Positions 16,939-25,111 of a stretch of 64,000 nt of DNA are shown here, piece after piece. How positions within the stretch are numbered: the first letter of the stretch is position 1; each line of letters begins with the position of its first letter. The DNA comes from G963677485 sp942492855. GTDB taxonomy: Bacteria; Armatimonadota; HRBIN16. The stretch lies in contig OW818647.1 in NCBI GenBank assembly GCA_942492855.1, forward strand, positions 1,178,001 through 1,242,000. The letters run 5' to 3'. The notes below the pieces were generated by a model that was not told the DNA's origin, made no database searches, and was given only the letters and a program-made list of their open reading frames with translations. A program made the position numbers and the translations under genes.

Positions 16939-19563
16939 ATGTGTGATGTATATAGCGATATTTTAACATGGTCTAAAACCATTCCTGTATGGCAACGGGA
17001 TGCTTTGCGCCGTCTTCTTAATGATTCACTGTCGCAAACCGACTATGATGAGTTAGTCGATCTTTGCTTGGTGGAAAATGGTATAGAATCTCAATTACCA
17101 TCTCCTCTGTCATCTATCCCTCTGTCTGAAGATCATTTACCCGTTAGGGATGTCATTACTGGGCCTGTCACGCTGACATCGATACATCATGCAACGAATG
17201 TGAATAAACTAGACCCTTCGTCTATGTTGCAGTTCAATCCTGCTGGTCTGACTGTGATATATGGTATGAATGGTTCGGGTAAATCAGGTTATTCACGTAT
17301 ACTCAAACAAGTATGCCGGTCAAGACATTCTGATGTTCGTGTATATCCCAATGTTTATGATGCTGCCACTGCTACCGTCCCATCAGCCATTATTGATTAT
17401 CAAAACGGGGCTCTACCGTCTAGTTGTTCGTGGTGTCACGGTCAGCCATCAGATCCTGCGCTATCATCCGTAACAGTATTCGATTCTAGATGTGCACAGG
17501 TCTATGTCACCCATAGTAACGAGGTTGCATACCGTCCATTTGGCCTCGATATTTTGGATAAACTAGCCGCTACTGTCGATGAATTAAAGCGCACAATCAC
17601 ATCACTTGCGAACAGTGTTGTAGTTGACGTGGTCATTCCTCCTGATAAGATCAAGCAACATCTAGCATCATCAGGTTTATTGCCCATCAACCACTCAACC
17701 GATATGAAACGTGTTCACGCGTCAGCACGATTTGATGCGTCAGATGAAACTGCGCTTAATACTCTCATCAAGCAAATGGATGTCGCCAACCCGACAGAGA
17801 AAATCGCAGAAATAAACATCATAATCAAGAACATATCAGAGTTACGTCTTCAACTAAAAACTTTGAATGGTTTATATTCGGATGAAGCCTATTCAGAACT
17901 ATCTTCACATATCGAAGCCCTGAAACTTGCTCGTGAGATATACATACTATCTCAATCGGTCTTTATTGCCGATTTACCAGGTACCGGAACTGATCCATGG
18001 CGTAAAATGTGGGATCATGCTAGAGAGTTTCATACAAAGCATGCATATCCCGACAAGCCATTTCCGAATATAGATTCGGATGCGAAATGTTTGTTGTGTC
18101 AGCAACCTCTTGACACGCTTAGTCGCTCTAGGCTAAGTCGTTTTGAAGAATTCGTTTTGAATAAAGCTTCGTCTGTATTGGCAGATAGTGAAGCCACTAT
18201 AGCCACTGACCAAAAAAAATACCTGGATAATCCGAATCTGTCAGTGGACGAAGCGCTGCTTAAAGTCATTTCGTCAATGTGTCCCAATCTTGACGAGGCG
18301 ATTCGTATATTCATGGATAGTGTTAAGGGTGAACGAGAACGGATATTACCGAATATCGAGAGTTGCATTGATGTAAAATACACAAAATGTTGTTTCGACA
18401 TCAAGCCGATAGACCGGTTAATCGCCTCCTATAACGATCAGATATCGGCTCTAGAGCAAGCCCAAAATCCGGGGGCATCTGCAGCTATGGAAGCTAGTCA
18501 CCTAGAACTCATCACTGGTCAATGGTTACTTCAGAATATTGCATCCATAGATTCTGCATATAACAAGTTGAAATATAAGCATTCATTGCTACAGATTGCC
18601 GATTCGCTACGAACAAACGCGATCACGACGCTATCTACTGCACTTTCTCATAAGTATATTACTGCCAATCTAAAAAATTCAATTCTCACAGAATGCGATG
18701 CGCTCAATATCTACAGCATGAAGGTTGTTGCGGAATTTACCGGTAATAAAGGATCATCGAAGATGTCTCTAAATCTCGATCGTAAATTACTTACCAATGC
18801 ACCGATCAATGACATCATTAGTGAGGGAGAATTCCGAGCCATTTCGTTAGCTACATTCTTCGCGGAAATATCCCAGTCAGATGATAAATCGGCCATAGTT
18901 CTAGATGACCCAGTTTCTTCCCTTGATCATCATTTCAGAAATCTGGTTGCCTCCAGGATTGTTCGCGAAGCTGCAAACCGTCAGGTTATCGTATTTACCC
19001 ATGACTTAGTTTTTGTAGATAGCCTCATAACTGAATGCGACATTATGGATTATACGGCTCCTACCATATATAGTCTTTTTTGCACAGGACTATTTACGGG
19101 CTACACAAATCCAGGCCTTCCCTTCATAGGAATGAAAGCTAGAGATCGCGTGGTCTTCCTTCAGCACCATGTTGATAGTATCCGTGACCTGTATGCTAAT
19201 GATCCCAGTCAATATGAATATGAGGTATATGTTTTCTATAATAACGTACGAAGAACATGGGAGCGTGTTGTTGAGGAGTTGTTACTCAATAGTATTGTAC
19301 TTCGCCATTCAGATTCTATTCAAACCGAAAGGTTGGAAAATCTGGCTGATGATATAACAAGAGACGATTGGTTGAAAGTACATGGCAGTATAAAACGAGC
19401 TTCGGGTATCATCGAAGCTCATGACCATTCAAACGCCACTGGGACTCGTCTGCCACCTCCGGCTCAGTTAGTAGCAGATCTCAAGGTTATACGAGATTAC
19501 ATCACCGAACTTAATAGACGTGCTCGCAGCTCTCGAAAACAACTCCCTGCGTCATCCGGTTAG
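16939..19563 (+). CDS. RloC/PrrC-like AAA ATPase with zinc-hook motif, probable anticodon-nuclease-type defence protein
   Basis: An 874-residue SMC/ABC-type ATPase of the AAA_13 group, whose known members RloC and PrrC cleave tRNA anticodon loops during phage attack. Walker A GMNGSGKS is near 109-116. A helical insert carries CLLC at 384-387, like the Rad50/RloC zinc hook. The ABC signature SEGE is near 628, and Walker B IVLDD ends at D656-D657. The C-terminal domain after residue 740 holds R771-x3-E775 and H828, compatible with the Arg-Glu-His triad of anticodon nucleases. The gene is visibly AT-rich against its neighbours. No hsdM/S/R genes are adjacent, as is usual for RloC but not for PrrC. 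The nuclease role is inferred. Confidence 0.75.
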   Translation: MCDVYSDILTWSKTIPVWQRDALRRLLNDSLSQTDYDELVDLCLVENGIESQLPSPLSSIPLSEDHLPVRDVITGPVTLTSIHHATNVNKLDPSSMLQFNPAGLTVIYGMNGSGKSGYSRILKQVCRSRHSDVRVYPNVYDAATATVPSAIIDYQNGALPSSCSWCHGQPSDPALSSVTVFDSRCAQVYVTHSNEVAYRPFGLDILDKLAATVDELKRTITSLANSVVVDVVIPPDKIKQHLASSGLLPINHSTDMKRVHASARFDASDETALNTLIKQMDVANPTEKIAEINIIIKNISELRLQLKTLNGLYSDEAYSELSSHIEALKLAREIYILSQSVFIADLPGTGTDPWRKMWDHAREFHTKHAYPDKPFPNIDSDAKCLLCQQPLDTLSRSRLSRFEEFVLNKASSVLADSEATIATDQKKYLDNPNLSVDEALLKVISSMCPNLDEAIRIFMDSVKGERERILPNIESCIDVKYTKCCFDIKPIDRLIASYNDQISALEQAQNPGASAAMEASHLELITGQWLLQNIASIDSAYNKLKYKHSLLQIADSLRTNAITTLSTALSHKYITANLKNSILTECDALNIYSMKVVAEFTGNKGSSKMSLNLDRKLLTNAPINDIISEGEFRAISLATFFAEISQSDDKSAIVLDDPVSSLDHHFRNLVASRIVREAANRQVIVFTHDLVFVDSLITECDIMDYTAPTIYSLFCTGLFTGYTNPGLPFIGMKARDRVVFLQHHVDSIRDLYANDPSQYEYEVYVFYNNVRRTWERVVEELLLNSIVLRHSDSIQTERLENLADDITRDDWLKVHGSIKRASGIIEAHDHSNATGTRLPPPAQLVADLKVIRDYITELNRRARSSRKQLPASSG

Positions 19564-19981
19564 TTGTTGTTTATCCGCCTGCCGCGGTATAAGTCACACC
19601 GCAGATACCCCATGTCGGTCCAAACCGGTAAGGGGCATGGCGTGCCGTCCCTGGCGCCCGCTTCAGCGGGCCACTCACTGATCAGCCGTGCGGTGAGGAA
19701 ACCCGCTTCAGCGGGTGCCTGAACCCGCGGCCACCTGGCCACTCTACCAGTTGGTATTGGATCCTGCTAGTCGCCTCTACCATAGGTCCATGGGTGAGAA
19801 TCTCATACCTCTCATATGGGGTGTCGCACTAGATGCTCTCGTCGTCAACAACGTGTATATAATGTACTGGGTTTCGTTTCGCGGCTGAGATATGACGAAA
19901 CTCTTAAACAGCCTAGTAGTGTTCTTCAGTGTATTGCGGTTTTCAACAAACGATCAGTTATGTTAATGATAAGGGCTAAAA
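19564..19981. repeat. Spacer with GC-rich repeat phrases inside the AT-rich island
   Basis: The first 180 bases (19565-19745) are GC-rich and contain cgcttcagcgggcc and cccgcttcagcgggtg palindromes like other repeat spacers of this genome, so host repeat DNA interrupts the AT-rich island. The rest (19750-19981) is AT-rich and featureless apart from the leader of the Abi gene. Confidence 0.6.
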
Positions 19982-20882
19982 ATGCATAATCCGGTAAGCA
20001 TACCTGTTAACTACACAAAACCTCACATGAGTTATGATGATCAAGCGCATTTGCTTGTAAAAAGAGGATTGTCTGGTGATTTTACAAAGATCAAGAATGC
20101 ACTTCAGTGCATTAACTACTACAGACTTTTCTGCATACTGGTATATATACCGTATAAATAACAATGGCAAGGATATTCAGCCAGGAATCACAATCGATCA
20201 TATTTTGGATTTGTATGAATTCGATCGAAACCTGAGGCTATTAGTTTTAGATGCCATTGAACGAATTGAGATTGCTTTACGTACAGACATTGCATACTAT
20301 CATTCGAAAGACTATGGCCCATTTGGCTACATAAACTCGATATCTTGTAGCAAGGACACAGACCTTATCGATCGATTAAGGCAATGCAGAGACAACGTCA
20401 ATAATTCGCATTCTGATTTCTACCGCCACTATAGAGGAAAGTATCAGAACCAAGACTTTCCCATCTGGATGTTGGTGGAGACTATCAGTTTTGATCTACT
20501 TGTGCGGGTATACAAAATACTTCCCAAACAGATGAAGTTCGCCATAGCTAATAAGTATGGCTTGCCAGCTCGCACATATAGCTCATGGATGTCAACACTG
20601 AAAAGTGTAAGGAATACATGTGCTCATCACGGCCGATTATGGAATACAAAACTATCTACAAGACCACAAATGCCGGGTAATATGAGCACGTGGCAATCAA
20701 ATATACAGGATAGTGATTCTATTTTCATGTTATTGACCGTATGCAAGTATTTTCTTGACTTCATTGATCCAAATAATACATGGCGCCAGAAGGCGATTGA
20801 TCTTATCAGCGTTCGTCCCAATGATCAGCTACAACAAATGGGTGTACCGCAAAACTGGGCCAATAGCCCGATGTGGAAGTAA
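19982..20882 (+). pseudogene. Abi_2 (AbiD/AbiF) abortive-infection protein with a +1 frameshift
   Basis: Abortive-infection family protein with a HEPN-type RNase fold. The first frame, from ATG 19982, reads the canonical N-terminus (YTKPHMSYDDQAHLLVKRGL ... CINYYRL). At 20126-20130 a CTTTT run carries one T too many, and the family sequence continues in the next frame as SAYWYIYR and runs to 20882. The later HEPN motif RNTCAHH (about 20609-20629) is intact. Restoring the frame gives about 300 residues, the normal family length. It may be a true inactivated gene, a phase-variable tract of only four T, or a sequencing error. A longest-frame view starting at 20076 would miss the first 32 residues of the conserved region. 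Confidence 0.88.
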
Positions 20883-21028
20883 ACACCAGCATTTTTTCCA
20901 AATTTACATAAAATGTATTGACATTTTGTATTGCAAAGTGTAATATTAGAGATACGAACACTCTAACAGTCCAACGATTTGGAACACCAAATCTGGGCTC
21001 TGGCTTAGAGTATTTTAGGAAAACAATT

Positions 21029-21056
21029 ATGCGGGCCAAAGCTCTTTGGCCCGCAT
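21029..21056. terminator. Bidirectional terminator hairpin
   Basis: Stem atgcgggccaaag / ctttggcccgcat with a minimal loop, followed on the right by taatgttttct. It lies between the convergent Abi and DUF2513-like genes. Confidence 0.75.
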
Positions 21057-21090
21057 TAATGTTTTCTTCACTGTATCATCTGATGATATA

Positions 21091-21354
21091 TTAAAAAGCC
21101 ATCAGTTTCCCGGGTTTCCTCTTCTCTTTTTCGTCTCGTGTCTTTTCAAGAAAGTCGTGCCCTTGCCAAGTCAACAGTGTTTGTTTTGGCACTTTTTTAA
21201 TATAGTTTGCCGTTTCTAAAAGATGAATATGGTAACTGACGATACGCTCATCATATTTACCACGTATCTCATCGCTATCCATTATGCCATTCAGACTGTC
21301 GTGAACTTCAACATAGGCTAATAGTGCGGTAGCGAGGGTCATGTCACGGGTCAT
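21091..21354 (-). CDS. DUF2513-like small winged-helix protein
   Basis: Function unknown. The 87-residue product starts MTRDMTLATALL and ends with LTWQGHDFLEKTRDEKEK, and has YHIHLLETANYI in the middle. This is the N-terminal RDMxL, central YHxxLL and terminal LTWxGHDFL pattern of DUF2513, a small winged-helix-like family often found in phage and accessory regions. The frame extends further upstream to 21480, but AGGAGA lies just ahead of the ATG at 21354 and that start matches the family N-terminus. It is AT-rich like its neighbours in the accessory island and convergent with the Abi gene. Confidence 0.72.
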   Translation of the reverse strand: MTRDMTLATALLAYVEVHDSLNGIMDSDEIRGKYDERIVSYHIHLLETANYIKKVPKQTLLTWQGHDFLEKTRDEKEKRKPGKLMAF

Positions 21355-21606
21355 GTCTTTTCTCCTGATGTAAATTTGGAATTCGTTATCCACCTGTATT
21401 GTAACTGCGAATCTAGGTTTACACACCCCTATGTCGTAAATATACCAAACATCACATATCTCAACCTGCACCGTTACCACCGCGCGCTACCATAATGCTA
21501 CATCCGCATCATTTTGCCCTTCTCCTCCGCTCTCCCCATTCGCCCTCCCTCGCCTTTTTCTGCTACAATACCCGTGGAATGCAAACGTCACTTAATGAGG
21601 GTTTCG

Positions 21607-22248
21607 ATGCCTGGAGCACCCACAACTAAAAGACAGTGGATTTATATGGATGAAGCAGGGGACCCAGGCTTCAAACTAGGCAATGGGTCATCCTCGCACT
21701 TTATTCTGGGTATGTGCATCTTCGATGACCATACCGAGGCGGCGGCGACATCGCAGAGTATCATCCAGGCAGCCCAACGTCTTGGCTACAAGGATGAATT
21801 CCACGGCAAAAATGCGCAGGCCACAGTAAGTACAGAGTTTTTCAACAGCATCGTGGCTCATCACTTTAAAACTCGCCTCATTTTCGTGGACAAGAGTATT
21901 ATATGGAGCCCTAACTTTAAATCAGACCCAAAACTCTTCTACCGGTCCATTGCAGGCATGTTCTTCAGGTATAACGGCGGCTTAATAGATAATGCAAAGA
22001 TCTTCATCGATGGCGGTATAGATTCTAGGTTGGAAGCGGAAATAAAAACATCAGTGAACAACCTGACTTCTGGGCAAATACTGGATATCTAATTCGTTGA
22101 TTCAAAAACCCACAGGCTCATCCAACTTGTCGATATGGTTGTCACCGCGGCCTATAAAGGTCGTATACATAAAAATCCTCGATGGCTCCAGCACTGGAAC
22201 CAGCTAAGACGTGCCGGCCGTATAGATGATGAATGGTGGTTCCACTAA
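21607..22248 (+). pseudogene. DUF3800 protein interrupted by one in-frame TAA
   Basis: DUF3800 is an RNase H-like family of unknown role, frequent in mobile and defence regions. The N-terminal YMDEAGDPGF motif is present near residue 15. At 22090-22092 a TAA interrupts the frame, and the same frame resumes at once with FVDSKTHRLIQLVDMVVTAA, the conserved C-terminal DSK...IQLAD motif, to a second TAA at 22248. The full frame is 213 codons. No base is inserted or lost, so a single substitution suffices. AGGGT a few bases upstream supports the ATG at 21607. A hairpin at 22260 follows the distal stop, not the internal one, which suggests the full length was the original gene. Confidence 0.82.
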
Positions 22249-22259
22249 AAATAGTGCGA

Positions 22260-22319
22260 CCCTCTATCCTATCTGCCGTAGGCAGAGGTTGACGTCGTAG
22301 ACGCTTTTCGGATAGAGGG
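22260..22319 (+). terminator. Hairpin after the DUF3800 gene
   Basis: Outer stem ccctctatcc / ggatagaggg encloses an inner perfect hairpin tctgcc-gta-ggcaga (22272-22286). It lies 11 bases after the distal stop. No T run follows directly. Confidence 0.5.
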
Positions 22320-22895
22320 CCATTTGCATCTTTATATTACCACAGTCTGTATACTTAAGATGTTAAATATCCAGGCATTTTTACCATATTTCCATAGGTT
22401 CAAAATCACTGTTACTCATCGACCTTATCCGCATACAGTATGCTCCTACTTTTAGTCTCAGTGAGGTGACTGCCAACGACACGGGCACTAATACTTTAGT
22501 TGGCTGAAGTTAGACTTAAGTTCAACTCGATTCTGAGTCAGTAATACCAGATTTTGTGCTTAAAACTGCTGATTCTGTATTGATGACAAGATGTTCTAAT
22601 ACGTAATTAACTGCTGATTTTTATGTAAGTTTACTAAAATGTGACTCATTTTGTGCTTGAAATCTAGGAAATATGGCCAGTCTATTCAGTAATTATTCAA
22701 CAATAAATAAGTAATTAATCGGTGAGGTTCGCTTTTCGCACCCCCCATCACACCAAGGACACGGTACGCCATGTCTCTACCTCCGCGTCCTCCTCGCCTC
22801 CTCCACTCCTATCCTATTCCCTCCCCCCTTTGCGCCAGCACGACAGATGCACCATAATACACATAAGACCACCATCCGAAAGGAAGACCATTCCA
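22320..22895. other. AT-rich spacer closing the accessory island, no gene
   Basis: 22320-22715 is strongly AT-rich with no credible frame. The words ctgctgatt and attttgtgctt each occur twice. Composition returns to GC-rich at about 22725, which I take as the right edge of the island. The leader of the GH42-like gene is in the last 40 bases, with AAGGAAG at 22879-22886. Confidence 0.5.
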
Positions 22896-25088
22896 ATGAG
22901 CAGTGCAAACATCACCCGCAGGAAACCAGCCGCCGTGAAGTTCGTGAAATACCACGGCGTGCCCACGCTCACCATCAACGGCAAGCCGCACCCCGGCACG
23001 ATGTGCATCTACTACGGCAACTCGCCGGAGTATATCCGCTACTTCTCCAAGGCGGGGGTGAAGCTGTTTGACTTCACCAACACGGCCTCGGCGCCGTTCT
23101 GGGAGGGGTTTGGCGGGCAGCTTTGGTCGGCGCCGGACAAGTTGGACTACACGAGCTTTGACAACATGGTGGCGGGGGTGCTCAAGGCCGATCCGGAGGC
23201 GTACATCCTGCCGAGGCTGGACATCCGCGCACCCGACTGGTGGCTGGACTCGCACCCAGACGACCTCTCGATCTACGAGGCGGACGACGGCACCCGTAAG
23301 CTGATGCCATCGCAAAGCTATGTGGATGGCCTGGTGAATGCCGGCTTCGCATTGAACTCGTCCATGACGAAGCCGATGCCCAGTTGGGCCTCCGAAGCGT
23401 GGCGGACCGACACCTGCAAGGCCCTCCGGGAGCTGGTGAAGCACGTCGAACAGTCGCCGTATGCGGATCGGGTGATCGGCTTCCACCTCGCCAGCGGGGC
23501 CAGCCAGGAGTGGTTCATGTGGCAAAGCGAGTTTGAAGGCATCACCACCGACTTCTGCAAGGCCAACACCACACTCTTTCGGACGTGGCTGAGCACAAAA
23601 TACCGCACCGACAGGGCACTTCAGATCGCCTGGAGGCAGCCCAACGTTACATTCGAAACCGCCGTCCCCCCACCCTCGAGTGTCCGCAGGAAGACCGAGT
23701 TTGGCCAATTGCGCGACCCCGCGAAGGAGCAGTGGACGATCGACTACCTCATCTACAACTCGTGGATGACGGCAGACACCATCGAGTGCCTGGCGCAGGC
23801 TGTCAAGAACGCCTCCGGCGGCAGTAAACTCGTCGGGGCGGCATATGGCTATGTGGTCGGACTGGCCGGTGAGCCCCGGCAGCAGAACTCCGGTCACCAT
23901 GACCTCGATCGGCTTCTGCACAGCCCGAACATCGACTTCCTGTATAGCCCGGCGTTGTATTGGGAGTTCCGCGCACTCGGCGTGGGTACCCCCGCCACGA
24001 TGTCCCTGCCAGGCAGCGTCGCGCTGCACGCGAAGGGCTGGATCAACGAGACCGACTTCGTCACCTCTATCACAGAGAAGGGCTACAGCGAGGCGTCGGG
24101 CGTGGATGAGGACTCTCTGCAGCAGCGCCGCGCACAGGGCTGGATCATGGCAAACGGCATCATGCAGGGTTGGTTCAACGTGGGTAACATCAACTATGAG
24201 CACCCACTGCTTCAAAAAGAGATCGCCAATCTGACATCTCTCGCGCAACGGGCGCAGACCTGCGACCGGTCACCGGTGGATAAAATGGCTTTTGTAGTCG
24301 ATCCGAAGAGCGTGTTCTATCATGGAATCGGCGGCCTGATGGGGCGCGAACTGCTGATGATGCAGTTACCAGCACTCGTCCGTTATGGCGGCGCGTCTGG
24401 CGCCTACTCGCTATCTGACCTGGACAAAATCCGGAAACATAAAGTGTTCCTGTTCGCGAATGTCATGGCGCCGACCGATGCGGAGCGCAGGCAGATCGAC
24501 GCGCTCAAGCGCGACGGCAACATCCTGATCTTCCTGTATGCCCCTGGGGCCTACCGCCATGATACGATCGACATGGGTGCGATGCGGGCGATGACGGGCA
24601 TCGAGATCAAACGGGGTGGACCATCGGCGAACTTGCACATCACCATCAAGAACGACGACGCGGCCTATTCCAGCTTGAACGGCCTCGGCTACGGCACCAT
24701 GCGGAAAGTGGATCCCGTGTTTGTAGCTGATGATCCTGACGCCGTGGTTCTGGGCCGCCTTGATGACGGTCGGCCAGGGCTGGTCGTCAAACGGCACAGC
24801 CACTGGACCTCGATATACTCATCGTCGCCGTTAATACCGGCGGAGCTGATTAGAGCGATCGCCGCAGAAGCGAATATCCACATGTACGCGAAGGCGGGCG
24901 ATGCGCTCTGGGCCACAAAAGAGGTGGTCACCATCTCGGTGAACGAGGCGGGTGAGCGTGAGATCCTTCTGCCCGAGAAGCGTCGCGTTTATGATGCCTA
25001 CGATGCGCGTGATCTTGGCATCACCGACCGCTTTACAGTCAATATCGCCAAGAAGGACACGCGGGTGTTCTTCACCACGCGTTCATAA
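22896..25088 (+). CDS. GH42-like glycoside hydrolase (beta-galactosidase clan)
   Basis: A 730-residue cytoplasmic enzyme with a TIM barrel in the first 450 residues and a Rossmann-like trimerisation domain after it (CDRSPVDKMAFVVDPKS onward), the layout of GH42. Candidate catalytic residues are E205 in SGASQEWFMW (acid/base) and E385 in WINETDFVTS (nucleophile), each in the expected half of the barrel. No signal peptide is seen after MSSANITRRK. AAGGAAG nine bases upstream supports the start over longer frames. It lies 23 bases ahead of the beta-helix/WbsX gene and probably shares its transcript. Sequence is divergent from classical LacZ-type GH42, so the sugar specificity is open. Confidence 0.8.
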   Translation: MSSANITRRKPAAVKFVKYHGVPTLTINGKPHPGTMCIYYGNSPEYIRYFSKAGVKLFDFTNTASAPFWEGFGGQLWSAPDKLDYTSFDNMVAGVLKADPEAYILPRLDIRAPDWWLDSHPDDLSIYEADDGTRKLMPSQSYVDGLVNAGFALNSSMTKPMPSWASEAWRTDTCKALRELVKHVEQSPYADRVIGFHLASGASQEWFMWQSEFEGITTDFCKANTTLFRTWLSTKYRTDRALQIAWRQPNVTFETAVPPPSSVRRKTEFGQLRDPAKEQWTIDYLIYNSWMTADTIECLAQAVKNASGGSKLVGAAYGYVVGLAGEPRQQNSGHHDLDRLLHSPNIDFLYSPALYWEFRALGVGTPATMSLPGSVALHAKGWINETDFVTSITEKGYSEASGVDEDSLQQRRAQGWIMANGIMQGWFNVGNINYEHPLLQKEIANLTSLAQRAQTCDRSPVDKMAFVVDPKSVFYHGIGGLMGRELLMMQLPALVRYGGASGAYSLSDLDKIRKHKVFLFANVMAPTDAERRQIDALKRDGNILIFLYAPGAYRHDTIDMGAMRAMTGIEIKRGGPSANLHITIKNDDAAYSSLNGLGYGTMRKVDPVFVADDPDAVVLGRLDDGRPGLVVKRHSHWTSIYSSSPLIPAELIRAIAAEANIHMYAKAGDALWATKEVVTISVNEAGEREILLPEKRRVYDAYDARDLGITDRFTVNIAKKDTRVFFTTRS

Positions 25089-25111
25089 CAAACACAGAGG
25101 TCAAACAGCAG

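Noticed and set aside
6344..22092. Stop-codon reassignment of TAA suggested by two in-frame TAA codons
   Set aside because: Many intact genes here (for example queC, apgM, gpsA, uvrA neighbours and the GH42-like gene) end properly at TAA or similar stops at family-typical lengths. Two damaged accessory genes are a simpler explanation.
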